Shown: positions 8,814-18,849 of the stretch, one piece after another
Layout of the letters: every line of letters begins with the position of its first letter
How positions within the stretch are numbered: position 1 is the first letter of the stretch
DNA from: Alectoria sarmentosa
Taxonomy: Eukaryota; Ascomycota; Lecanoromycetes; Lecanorales; Parmeliaceae
Direction of reading: 5' to 3'
DNA: 28,692 bases
Assembly: GCA_009733775.1 (NCBI GenBank)
Contig: WOGZ01000389.1
Location: forward strand, 1-28,692
Notes under the pieces: model-generated
The model's database searches: none
Told to the model about the DNA's origin: nothing
What the model saw: only the letters and a program-made list of their open reading frames with translations
Made by a program: the position numbers and the translations under genes

Positions 8814-11800
8814 ATGGAGACTGCGGCCAAATCCATATCTCCGGGGCCATCAACATCTGAACCCAAAGGCTTCAAGGGACTCGTTGCCAAGGCCAAACTC
8901 GGCCGCAAGGATGCCCCATCCACCACTTCTCTCAATGGCTCCAACGTCTCTGATGAAGCCAGCGAACGAAGCGGCATCAGGAATTCCGTGGATTCGTTAG
9001 TGGACAAAGTTCGTGACAGCAGAGGAAGCAGTCTTGACGATGGTCTTCCTTCAGGGCCAAGCAACCTGTCAAAGCTCATACCCGGCCGCGTTAAAATGAA
9101 GAGAAAGAGGCGTGAAGAGGCGGAGCAGCAACTACACCAGGAGGCGGCTGACCCGCGTGGGCGCAGCGCCGATGGACAGGCTGCAACCTCTGCAGTGCCA
9201 ACAACGCTCTCTGGCAACGACAACAACGACAGAAGTCGAAGCGTACTAGGAGAAGATGAGGAGGAAGATGGCGGGAGTCTGATCACAATTGAATCGGACA
9301 CTGAACCGTAAGTAGTCCCACTCTTCTTGTCTTCGAGGCTTGCCAAGCCTTCGGCGACCCTTGAGGCCTAAGCGCACCTCCGCAATCCACAGCGTACATA
9401 CCTCAGCTGCAGATGCAATCACCTCTAAGGCATAGATCTACAAAATCATTTAACGGATCCCTCGCATTTCTTTGCCATTGCTTACATTTCGTCCTTCCAT
9501 CTGAGTCCTTTGGCGGCTTCTGCGAAGCCTTGTCTAGAGTAATCCTCGGCTCTAGACTGTTGATACATGGGTCATTCTTTGCTAACATAGTACCTTGATA
9601 AAGATCTACTGTCTCGCCTCCTCCGCTCGTAAGTCGTCAATCGCATATTGGCTTCTTGACCTCCTCCTCACCCTTGATCGATACCACCATACACGGCGAG
9701 GCACCCAGCAATCTCCAATTTGACAGCCCTAACTTCCAGAGTCCCCAATATCGAAAGACCTCCACGCTGCCGGTGACAAGCAGTGACACACCTTCAACTA
9801 CGAATCTGGCACCCAATTATGCTGCCACGATGGACTCCAGGGATGGTGGGAGAACCCTCAGCACTAGAAATAGCAGTAGAAACCGAGGGATCTCGCCGGG
9901 TGCAAGGATAAAAGATGTGTTCACGGCCGGCTCTAGGAAGAAAGATTCAAGTCCGCCGAAGAGCCCAGATCGCGCCTCAGTGATATCTTCTAATAGCGGA
10001 AATGCTCTTCAAGCTTTATTCAGCAAAGATAAGAGAAACAGTATCAACTTGGGAAGATCTTCCAAGGCTTCCGACAGCAAAGAGTCGGTAGCCTCCAACC
10101 TGCAAAGCCCTCCTGCTAGTGTACGAGATCTCCCTACAATTATTACAACTCCCAATACGCCGAAAAGTGCCTCGCTCGACCCCCCCAAAACGCAGGTCAC
10201 ACCCCCAACACCAATCGACCAACGTCAAGATGTACCGATCAGTCCGTCACTAAAGACGAAGGCTGCCGGCGCAGCAGGAATGGACCCAAATACTACCGTA
10301 TCTTCTTCTGGTAACATGATCACTCACCGTCGAGTCAGGTCCGACTCGGGCACTATGGCGTCGAGCAAGCTCTCGAATGTCCTCTCTGCTCCGCTTACAC
10401 CCATGGCTGAAGAGAGAACTCCAGGGGCCCGAACCCCGTCCCAAGGCTCGCAGGCTGGAGGGTTCTTCTCATCTGTCTTTTCAGCCGCTCAGAGTGCAGC
10501 CAATCAACTAAGCAGTACGATTGCAAACAATCAGACGAGGTCACGAAGTTCTACACAGACTATTGAAGAGGACGGCGGTGAGCAGATCGACGAAGTGACG
10601 GCTATGGTAGCAGAAGATGCGCCTGCGGACGAGCAAAAAAGGCTAGCGGTGGAGACCCTAGGTGCTGGCGATCTAAGTCTGAGCCACTTGGGGATAGGCT
10701 CTGATTTACCTCTTGCGAATAATGGTTCTGCCACTACACTTCCGAACGGCTTGTCTGAAAAAGGCCAAGAAGGTTCAATAATCCAGCGAGAAGAAGCTGC
10801 TGCTCAAGCAGAGAAGGTTTCTGCTGCCCGTGCTGTCTCCCAGGCTTACAGTCTAAGGCCCACGGAAGAGAACGCTTCAACACCCGTTGCTGAAGATGTT
10901 GCGCCTGTGGTCAGACCAAGATCAGTCTACGAATCGAGCATTTTGACGGATGACAAGACTCCACCAAATGGGAGCCTGTACGAAGGAAATAGTGGGTTTC
11001 GGCGCAGTGGTAGTGTTCGTAGCCGAGTCGGTACCATCGCCAAACGACATCGGAATAGCTCTTCTGCCACAGGTGGTACAATTGCTGCCGCCATTGCAGC
11101 AGGGAACGCAGCCTTAGCAAATCCAGCGGCCTCAGGAAACACCGCCAAACCAACCGGCTTTGCTGTAGCGAGCAAAAAACGCAATCGTGACTTTCACCAG
11201 TTGTTCCGTAGCGTTCCTGAAGACGATTATCTCATCGAGGATTACAGCTGTGCTTTGCAACGAGACATCATTCTGGCTGGAAGAATATATGTTTCTGAAG
11301 GCCATATATGTTTTTCCAGCAACATCCTTGGCTGGGTGACCACGCTGATCATCAGCTTCGACGAGATTGTGTCGGTCGAAAAAGAGAGCACCGCAATGGT
11401 ATTCCCTAATGCGATCGCCATCCAGACCCTACATGCAAGACAAACTTTTCGAAGTCTACTCAGTCGAGAAGCGACCTATGATCTGTTAATTGGTATCTGG
11501 AAGATCAGCCACCCCTCACTCCAGAGCTCACTCAACGGCGTAAGGCTTGAAGGTGGGACGGGTGACAAGACAGAAAAGGTCGATCCTAGTGGTAGCGATG
11601 AAGCTAGTGAAGTCAGCGATGAGGAGGAAGAAATCTATGATGAAGACGATGACGATGACGAGGGAACCGGCAGCTTCACTGAGGTGCCCGAGGGCAGTAT
11701 TGCCGGCAGTGAGCCTGCATTTGATCAACATTCCAAAGCAGTCATTCGAAAAGCGTCTGCGATGGGTGTGGCAGCTGGTGCTGCAGCCGGTGGCGGGCCT

Positions 11801-13154
11801 ACTCCGAGCGAGTCAAAGGCAGGCGAAAAAGCCGCAGCCGCGAGTGCTGCAAGCGCCGACTTTCCAGGTCCAACGACACATGCGCCGACCGAGTGTGGCG
11901 ATGGAGGTGCCCACTACGAGAGGGCCCTACAGGATGACATTATCCCAGCTCCCCTTGGCAAAGTCTACGCTATGGTTTTTGGCGCCGCATCTGGAGGATT
12001 TATGGCCAAATGGCTTCTTGATGAGATCAAGGTAACGGACCTCACAATGGAGGATGATAAGAAAGGTCTCTCGGAAGAAAGCAGAACGCGCAACTATTCG
12101 TATATAAAGCCTCTCAACGCCTCGATTGGGCCAAAATCAACGAAGTGTGTCGTCACGGAGACTTTGGACTCTTTCGACCTGGAGAAAGCAGTGTCCGTTA
12201 CCCAGTCTACCCAAACCCCTGATGTGCCCAGCGGCAACGTCTTTGCTACGAAGACTCACTTCTGTCTAATGTGGGCTCCTGGTAACGCTACGAGGCTGGT
12301 TATTAATTTCACCATTGAGTGGACTGGCAAGAGCTGGCTCAAAGGTAGACCAATGCGTGCAAGATACTCCTGTAGATTTGATACCTGACACAGTTATGAC
12401 AGGTCCCATCGAGAAAGGCGCGAACGAAGGACAGATTACATACTGTAACGACTTGGTTAAAGCTTTGAAAACAGGTGTCACATCTAGACCGAGAGCCGGT
12501 ACCACCGGCTCGAAGCTCAAGTCGAAAGGCAAACGTAGAAAGGGGGATCCTGACCCTGCGCGGACATCTCCAGCGAACGCGAAAGCTGTCGCCGTTGGCA
12601 TTCAACCGAAAGACACCTCATGGGGACTACTCGAGCCGTTGCATGGCATCTTTGGACCCATCGTTGATATCTTCAGTCCCATGATCAGCTCGAACATGGT
12701 CATCGGCTTCCTCCTTTTCATCATACTGGTCAATTGGTTGCGTGGTCCTCGATCTTCGGCATCGGGCAACAGCCTAGCTTACCTCCCCACCGCACAGCGA
12801 GTTGCGGCGTACGAGGAGATTTGGCGTAAAGAGGAAAGTGATTTGTGGGACTGGCTCGAACAGCGCGTTGGTATGCAAGGCACAGCATACCCAGAAAGCA
12901 GTGATCAAGAAGCAGTCGCCCGAGCAAGAAGACAGAGAGAGCAAAGCTTGAGAAACAAAGGCTTACGCTCGAAGCTAGAGGACGTGAAAATGAGTGAGAG
13001 GGAGGTGGATCATGCGATAAGGGTTACCGAGGAAAAGTTGGGTTTGCTGAAGAGAGCGGTGCGGGAGAAGAAAGGCATGCAGGAGGACGTGGATCCGCCT
13101 TCGCAGGAAGCTCATGACGCCACCGAGCCTGACGGAGAAGTGGAAGATCGATGA
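8814..13154 (+). CDS. GRAM-VASt sterol transfer protein, Ysp2/Lam family
   Basis: This is an ER-anchored lipid-transfer protein expected to move ergosterol between plasma membrane and ER at contact sites. Exons are 8814-9307, 9634-12344 and 12403-13154, giving 1318 residues. The 326-base first intron is supported because the join restores RQSHIGFLTSSSPLI in frame. The second intron (58 bases) restores WLKGPIEKGANEGQ inside the VASt domain. The first 670 residues are disordered and Ser/Thr/Pro-rich. The GRAM domain (about 677-785) has DFHQLFRSVPEDDYLIEDY, GRIYVSEGHICFSSNILGW and ISFDEIVSVEKE. An acidic linker (IYDEDDDDDEG) follows. The VASt (START-like) domain is at about 925-1090 (YERALQDDIIPAPLGKVYAM to YCNDLVKALK). 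One membrane helix (about 1161-1183, SSNMVIGFLLFIILVNWL) and a charged coiled-coil tail end the protein. Only one VASt domain is seen, whereas yeast Ysp2 and Lam4 have two. Family assignment is firm; the exact paralogue is not. Confidence 0.9.
9308..9633 (+). other. Long first intron of the Lam-type gene
   Basis: This 326-base intron starts GTAAGT at 9308 and ends at TAAG 9633. Most other introns in the window are 46-80 bases. A strong branch-like GCTAAC lies at 9581-9586, nearer an AG at 9590 than the AG used, but splicing at 9590 would run into TAA at 9599-9601. Small open frames occur on both strands (9413-9598 + and 9588-9403 -), with no start context or similarity I can recognise, so I do not call a gene inside the intron. 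Confidence 0.6.
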
Positions 13155-13480
13155 TTGTACAGCTGAGCGGTCAAACATTAGCGAATCCTATCATTATCCA
13201 TAACAAGAAACGTGCGATGCAGTGGCAAGGTAACATCCACCGTTCGCTTGGACCAGTATCACAGTTCTTACAGGTAGCACCTCTGGCTCCGACTTTCAGC
13301 GATGTGCGCGCATATGACGGTTCGTTATGCAGGTCGACCGCATATCGCATTCCGATGGGTTATGCGAACAACATGCACACACCGTCGCCCCTTTTTCCAC
13401 GATTCTCTGCCTCGCAGTCCTTACCCTCCTTTCGAGGGCTCCCAGCCTTCTCGACAGCCCTCAGCGCCCAAGACGTGGAG
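13155..13480 (+). promoter_or_regulatory. Intergenic flank before the secreted-protein gene
   Basis: This 326-base gap between two plus-strand genes must hold the 3' end of the Lam-type transcript and the promoter of the next gene. It becomes CT-rich near 13380-13450. A plus-strand frame is open across most of it into the next gene's first exon, but the upstream part reads as unlikely protein. The start at 13481 is preferred because it opens directly into a signal peptide. Confidence 0.35.
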
Positions 13481-14179
13481 ATGCCGACCTTGCGATCTTG
13501 CACCGCAACCGTGCTTGCCCTGCTCCTCACCTCGCTCTCGGCCACGACCATCCCTCTCATCTCCAATCCCTCCAATCTCACGCTCCCACCTCCAACCTCT
13601 TCATCAAGGCAAGCCGCTTCTTACTCTTTTTTCAGATAGCCATCATCATCATCATCATCCCCAAAAGCACTGACCCCCCCTCCCTCTTCAGCCTCGCCTT
13701 CCCTCCCGCCCCTTTCCGCTACCGAATCCCCCCCTATCCCGAATGCCAAATGAGCATCATCTTCTCCGCCTACGGCCGCATCATCCCGCGCAACGACGCC
13801 ATCCGCACCCTGCTGGGCGCGCAGATCGAAATCATGCGCGAGCTGGCGCGCGATCCGCACCATGCCGACCTCCCCGTAAATCACAACCCCCCCCCCCCTC
13901 TCTTTCCGGAGGGTAAACATGTGCGCTGACAAGCGAGATGTTGTATGCATGCAGGTAGGACGGACCCGCGTGTTCGATTACGACGGCAGCGTGACGGTGA
14001 CGATCGAGCCGCGGCCCGAGCTCAACCACGCCTACCTGGGCCTCTGGCTCGCGGGCGCCATGCAGGCGGGCGTGGGCCTATATGGCTTCGTCGAGTGCGA
14101 GATGCAATATGTGGACGAGAGGGCGATTTTCGGACCGGGCGGGTTCGAGCTGGGGAGGGGCCGGGTGGGGATGTCTTGA
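13481..14179 (+). CDS. Small secreted protein, unknown family, with a GC-AG intron
   Basis: Three exons, 13481-13608, 13692-13875 and 13955-14179, give 178 residues. It opens with a signal peptide, MPTLRSCTATVLALLLTSLS, with likely cleavage soon after ATTIP, then a Ser/Pro-rich spacer. The mature part has CQMSIIFSAYGRIIPRND, LLGAQIEIMRELARDP, RVFDYDGSVTVTIEPRPEL and GLWLAGAMQAGVGLYGFVE, and looks like a compact alpha/beta domain with few cysteines. Intron 1 uses donor AAG|GCAAGC, a GC-AG intron, because no GT donor joins the two coding parts in frame. Intron 2 is a normal 79-base GT-AG intron with branch GCGCTGAC. I do not recognise the family and assign no function beyond probable secretion. 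The GC-rich third codon positions of exons 2 and 3 support coding. Confidence 0.7.
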
Positions 14180-14410
14180 TTGGGTTTGGGGGAGGGTATT
14201 TATTCTAAGGGTATGTCGTTCAGGGAATGTGTTTTTTTTTCCTATCTTTCTTTCAAAGAGAGGGGGGTGGGGGGGAGGGGTAATAGAACGGGAGAAGTAA
14301 TTGCTGAAGGAACTTTTTTTAAAAAAAAATCAAAGTGTGTGAATCTAATCTAGTTCGATGCCTGATAACAAGAATAGAGTCAATTAGACACAGGCAAACG
14401 AGATAACCAC
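14180..14410. other. 3' flank with homopolymer runs
   Basis: This non-coding stretch after the secreted-protein gene contains poly-T and poly-A runs (14231-14241, 14314-14328) and a G-rich stretch (about 14260-14280). It presumably holds the 3' end of that transcript. No gene is seen. Confidence 0.4.
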
Positions 14411-14545
14411 GGTCTCGATTGCTTGCTCTCTTCGCCCGCCGTGGTTTTTTTTTATCCATCAATCGCCGCGCGCGCCGAAGGTCTCGATTGCTTGCTCTCT
14501 TCGCCCGCCGTCTTTTTTTTATTATCCATCATCGCCGCGCGCGCG
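14411..14545. repeat. Two-copy 69-base tandem repeat
   Basis: Copy 1 starts at 14411 and copy 2 at 14480. Both begin GGTCTCGATTGCTTGCTCTC, continue TTCGCCCGCCGT, then a T run, TTATCCATC, and a CG-alternating CGCCGCGCGCGC tail. The copies differ by small length changes in the T run and by one base in ATCAATCG versus ATCATCG, so the duplication looks recent. Confidence 0.85.
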
Positions 14546-14547
14546 TG

Positions 14548-14647
14548 TGCTGTCTGTCTGTCTGTCTGTCTGTTCTCCTTTCGCCTGCTGAACGGGTATT
14601 GCTTCCACGTGCAGCCCATGGGTCATTCATTCATTCATTCATTCATG
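14548..14647. repeat. Tetranucleotide microsatellites (GTCT)n and (ATTC)n
   Basis: A run of about six GTCT units lies at 14551-14573 and a run of about five CATT units at 14625-14645, just after the 69-base tandem repeat. They form a cluster of simple repeats in the gap between two convergent genes. A short reading frame through them is low-complexity and not a credible gene. Confidence 0.85.
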
Positions 14648-14915
14648 GCAGAAACTAAATTCTGTCAGATCCCACCAATGAAACCACCCACCCACACCTA
14701 ACCCTGATCGAAAACAAAGCCCTTGCAGCGCTTCCCTCTCCTCCCAACTTGCAGCAGCACCCCCCCCCCCCCCTCTCTCACTCCTGGTGGAGATGATGCG
14801 AACCCGACCGTCCTCGTCTAAAGAAACCCGTCAAACCTCATCATCAGCCCACCAAGCACCGAAATAACACCACCCAAAGAACGAGAATAAGCCAAAATAT
14901 CGTCACGAGTCCCAC
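14648..14915. other. Gene-free stretch with poly-C
   Basis: It contains a run of 13 C at 14761-14773 and otherwise unremarkable sequence. No gene is seen. It probably contains the 3' flank of the minus-strand ORF that ends at 14916. Confidence 0.4.
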
Positions 14916-15239
14916 CTACCCCGACATCTCAAGATCCAACAACCGCCCCCCATTCCCGCGATTTGTGAACCGGTACGTGACATCCGGGCTGGCCGCCACT
15001 CGCAACGAGTCCCTCGCACCGTTGTTTGTGGCGTCCGCCATCGCGAGCGAAGCGGTCGCGTCGGCCGTGGACGAGGACGAGGAAGAGACGGGCTGGTCGA
15101 AGAAGCGGGCCGAGTCGAGTTCGCCGGGCATCGGTCCTTCCTTGTTGGGCGGCTTGATCTTCTGGACGAGCTGGCGGACGGTGCTGCGGAGCTTTTGGTG
15201 GGCCCCGGGGGAGGAGGAGGAAGGTTGTTGGGTAGGCAT
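14916..15239 (-). CDS. Small serine-rich hypothetical protein
   Basis: Reading leftwards from ATG at 15239 gives 107 residues, beginning MPTQQPSSSSPGAHQ, with a basic helix STVRQLVQKIKPP, a Glu/Asp-containing middle (GELDSARFFDQP), a Ser tract and the end YRFTNRGNGGRLLDLEMSG. An upstream in-frame ATG at 15422 would give 168 residues, but the added part is Thr/Pro/Lys-rich and looks like leader. No domain is recognised. A plus-strand frame (14965-15453) covers the same DNA and contains a hydrophobic segment, so the coding strand is uncertain. I prefer minus because its composition is closer to a normal soluble protein. Confidence 0.42.
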   Translation of the reverse strand: MPTQQPSSSSPGAHQKLRSTVRQLVQKIKPPNKEGPMPGELDSARFFDQPVSSSSSSTADATASLAMADATNNGARDSLRVAASPDVTYRFTNRGNGGRLLDLEMSG

Positions 15240-15422
15240 TGTGGGAGTCTTTGCGGGGTTTTTTGCTGTGGGAGGAATTTTGGTTGGGGTTGCTTTGCTG
15301 AGGAGGAAGTGGGGATTTAGAAGGCCGGTGGAGCGAGCGGGTTGGCTTTCTCGCTTTGATAAAAAGGTTACGAAAGATGGTGTTCTCGACAGTGTCGAGG
15401 CAGCATTAATGTCGAGCGGCAT

Positions 15423-15872
15423 CCGTGTTGATATCGATACCCATTCCAGTTGATGTGTCTGACGGCAGGGTCCGTCTCATTGTATCGAAGCCTGTCTCGC
15501 ATGTGAAAATAGTCGAATCAGACGCTCGGCTGAAAATGCAGTCAGCCTTATAAATCCTGCGACATTTCCGATAAAAATAAGATTATTTCCCCACCCTCTG
15601 CATACATCCTCTGCATATTGATTTGGTCGCGAGATCTCTCATCTAACAAAAACATCATGTTTATAATGAGAGCATGGTAGCTAGATCTCACTGCTATGAT
15701 ACAGCGTTCGTATGTGAGATGGGTGACTGAGTGACTCAATCGCTGAAGGCATTGAGAATCGAAGAACTCTTTCTGGGGCTGCAACGTTCTGATGGCAAGT
15801 ACAGTAAAGAACTGCTTCCATCATCTCAGCATGATTTGAGATTGTCGCTCGAGGCTTTCGGACGTGATTCAA
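15423..15872. other. Gene-free interval downstream of the acyl-CoA synthetase
   Basis: Only short frames are present. It should hold the 3' end of the acyl-CoA synthetase transcript, and possibly the promoter of the small minus-strand ORF to the left. I see no repeats or RNA genes. Confidence 0.4.
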
Positions 15873-17960
15873 TTATTGCAACCCCTTGCCTTCCCTCACC
15901 AGCTTGATGCCTTCGTCTTTGAGCTTGAATTTCTGTATTTTCCCGCTTGCGGTCTTAGGGTAGTTGTCGACCCAGAAGACATACTTCGGTACTGGACGTT
16001 CTGTGTCAGCTTCGAGACAGCTCTTTCCTGTCATCAGTAAATGATAAAAGACACCCGACATACCTAAATGATGACTCAACTTCTCCCTAACCCACTTCCT
16101 GACCTCGTTTGCCGTAATACTGTTCCCCTCGTGTTTGACCACAAATGCGGAAACAACCTCTCCGTACCTTTCATCGGTCAGTCCGACCACACTAACCTCC
16201 TTCACTGCCTCAAGCCCGAAGATGCAATTCTCAACTTCCAAGGGATGGATATTTTCCCCGCCCTTGATAATGATATCCTTGATCCTTCCCGTAATCTTAA
16301 TGTAACCATCTTCATCCATCTCAGCCTCATCGCCGGTGTGCATCCATATTTTGCCCTTATTGTCAGGGACCATGACTTCAGCTGTTCGATCGGCAGCGTC
16401 CCAGTACTCTTTCATTACCAGATAGCCGTGCACCACCAATTCCCCCCTTTGGCCTATAGGCAGGATCTTTGTGTGATCCGTAGGGGATACGACTTTGGCT
16501 TCGACATGCGGGAGAACCTTTCCGACGCTGTCTATCCGCTTCTCGAGAGGATCAGCTGTGGTCGTCATAGCTGAGACTGGGCTGGTTTCTGTCATGCCGT
16601 AGCAGATAGTCAATTCAGTTAGATTAAGTATCTTGTGCAGCTTCCGCATTATCTCTGCTGGTATACTTGAACCGGCTGCAATGCCCGTCCTTAGGTGCTC
16701 GAAGCCGGTATACGGCACTCTCCCATTTTGCAGTAGCTCCAATTCTGCGATGAACATTGTTGGGACTCCATAGAGAGCCGTACAATTCTCTTCTTGCACA
16801 GCTTTCAGCGTGGCGTAAGGATCGAATGCTTCAGTAGGGAAGACTATCGCAGAGCCATGGGTTGCTGTGGCCATATAGCCAAGTATGCAACCAAAGCAAT
16901 GGAAGAGTGGCGGTGGGCAGCAGACTATATCCTGCTCTGTAAGAAGCATACGGTCGCCAATACTTTTACCGTTGTTGAGGATTGAGCGATGGGTAAGACA
17001 GGCTGCTTTGGGTAGAGATGTTGTGCCTGATGTGAATTGTACGTTTACTATATCGTCTAGATAGAGGGACTGCTTTGGCAGAGGACCTGGGCTAGAACCC
17101 TCAGAGAGGACAGTGTCATAGTTCACAGTGGGTCTGAGAAGTGACGGATCCATACGCCCATCAGAGTTGTCGACTAAGATCACTTGCTGAAGGGACGGTA
17201 CAGCTTCTGATTCGATCCTTCTAGCTTGGAGATTAGGTACTAACTGCCGGAGAAGCTGAATATTTGAGCGAGGCTCTTTACGTGGTAGATTGGTCTCGGT
17301 TCCGATGATCAAATGTGATGCCTCAAGGTGAGCCAAAGCTGCTATGACTTGCTGGGCATTGAAGCCGGGGTTCAGGGGCGCCTAGTTCGAATGAGCCGTT
17401 TGTATTTTGTGGATCGAGGACGACCGAAGGGAGGCCCGGCAGAGGGTCCGAACTCACAAGTATTGCACCAATTTTGAAGAGGCCGTATGTCGCCTCACAT
17501 TTTATCAGCCCTGTAGTCTCGTGCCTATTTCCAGGCCTCGTACAATGGCATACTCAATATTATTCCCTAGCGACACAGCGACTCGGTCACCCTTTTTCAC
17601 TCCTCTTTGCAATAAACCCCGTGCCAAATCGTTACTCTTTCTGTCAAGACCATCGTATGTCAGGCGTGTTCGTTGATGGCGCGAAACGACTCTGAGTCAC
17701 ATGTCAAGCACAATTATGGGGTATTTGATCCCACTGCTTACGCTGTACGGTCTCCATACCGAGAGACGATCGAATGAAAGTGCTCGCCCACGGTTTGCTC
17801 GAGTAAAGGAGGCTGGTCAAGGTGAGTCATGATACAGGAAAGGAAGAGTCTGACATACCTCTGAGGGACCTCGAGAGTACGACTGGGTCAGTAAGCTTCG
17901 ACGAGATTGCCAGAAGGGCACTCGAACAAGGTTGACAGATGAATTTGGGGCCGGCCGCAT
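15873..17960 (-). CDS. Acyl-CoA synthetase, ACSF2-like, probably mitochondrial
   Basis: An AMP-forming ligase that activates a fatty acid to acyl-CoA through an acyl-adenylate. Six exons were read leftwards: 17960-17859, 17812-17742, 17691-17544, 17493-17458, 17381-16064 and 15991-15873, giving 597 residues. The N-terminus MRPAPNSSVNLVRVPFWQSR is Arg/Ser-rich without acids, like a mitochondrial leader, and runs into RGPSEPPLLEQTVGEHF. Adenylation motifs are present: FTSGTTSLPKAACLTHR (about 235-251), YGMTETSPVSAMT (380-392), HTGDEAEMDEDGYIKITGRI (from 469) and the catalytic-lysine motif NYPKTASGKIQK, with Lys near 576. All are intact, so it should be active. Substrate chain length cannot be read from the sequence; medium-chain is typical of ACSF2. 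The last intron (72 bases) is a multiple of three without a stop, so unspliced reading looks open, but conserved HHLVPKYVFW is restored only by splicing. The first ATG alternative, MATMLIDHAAGPK, is out of frame after splicing. Confidence 0.9.
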
Positions 17961-18307
17961 GGTCAATGAGCATCGTCGCCATTGAGCAGCAGCAGCGCCA
18001 AAGTTCAAAAGAAGAAGGATGGAGAAGGGGACTGGTTGGTAGAGTACTGGTAGAGAGAAAAAGCGGGGAACGTTTTTGCCAAGCCCGTGATTGGAAATTC
18101 AATGTCTGATCGGGCATGCTACTCAAGACGATGGGCCCCTAGACTTATGTGGGAAAAGCACGCCAAAAGAACTTTTTGACCAGCGCCTCTATCCTGATAC
18201 TATTCCATACATTTACAACCACCAGTATCTTCTCAAAATATCCTCATCGTCAAGCTACGGAGTAATGGTCTCAAGCGACCTGTCCATCTCCCCCCCCCCG
18301 GTTTTCC
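17961..18307. promoter_or_regulatory. 5' flank of the acyl-CoA synthetase
   Basis: This holds the promoter and leader of the minus-strand acyl-CoA synthetase. The sequence just upstream of its ATG (17960-18060), read on the minus strand, is pyrimidine-rich (TTTCTCTCTACC, CCCCTTCTCC). No TATA box or known factor site is clear. A short run of C lies near 18291-18299. Confidence 0.35.
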
Positions 18308-18600
18308 CCTAAACGGAAGCGCAAAGCAACTGATATCCCCACCCGAAGCAAAAGGACCGAGGGCATTACCATCTTCGAGACTGACGGAGGCAGGATGACA
18401 GAGGATACCCAAGAAAAGCGACGCAAGCTGCGGCATGCAATGCATTCATGAATTCGCTATCAACCGAGTACATATCCCCGAGCGCGTGAAAACTCCGACA
18501 CGAGACGACGATCTGTGGATCACCCCACGACAGCCTAGCCAAGATGGAAAACTTCGCCCTTGCTCAGATGCGAAGTGTACACTGGCAGAGTACATGTGAA
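18308..18600 (+). pseudogene. Possible fragment of a basic nuclear-type protein
   Basis: A 47-codon open stretch, 18308-18451, starts PKRKRKATDIPTRSKR, a basic cluster like a nuclear localisation signal, and runs GITIFETDGG, MTEDTQEKRRKLRHAM before TGA. Coding-like sequence then resumes one frame over (AFMNSLSTEYISPSA) and stops. The protein-like composition across a frame change suggests a broken exon. No start codon or splice structure could be set, the family is not recognised, and chance remains possible. Confidence 0.25.
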
Positions 18601-18849
18601 CGGTCAGTCAGCAAGTTGCGACTGCGGCCGAGTCCGGCCCAAGAGGAGTATTTTCGGTCCCTTTGGTAGCGTAATCAATAATTACACACTCCATAGAGGA
18701 GCGCTTCAGCCATAGCTGGTGTATGTGATATAATAAGTTCATGGCCAACGATGTACCATTATTAATGTGTGACACTTCTTCCAACCTTTCCCCAAATCTG
18801 ATCCCCCCAATTGCCTGTCGACAACGAGCGTCAAACCCACTTCGCCACC

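Noticed and set aside
9413..9598. Possible gene nested in the first intron of the Lam-type gene
   Set aside because: 61-codon frames on both strands, no motif and no start context; typical of random sequence.
13613..13660. (ATC)n run that could encode a His or Ile tract
   Set aside because: It falls in the intron of the secreted-protein gene and is a simple repeat; no evidence of translation.
16068..16574. 168-codon plus-strand frame opposite the acyl-CoA synthetase
   Set aside because: The minus strand carries all adenylation motifs; the plus frame has no recognisable content.
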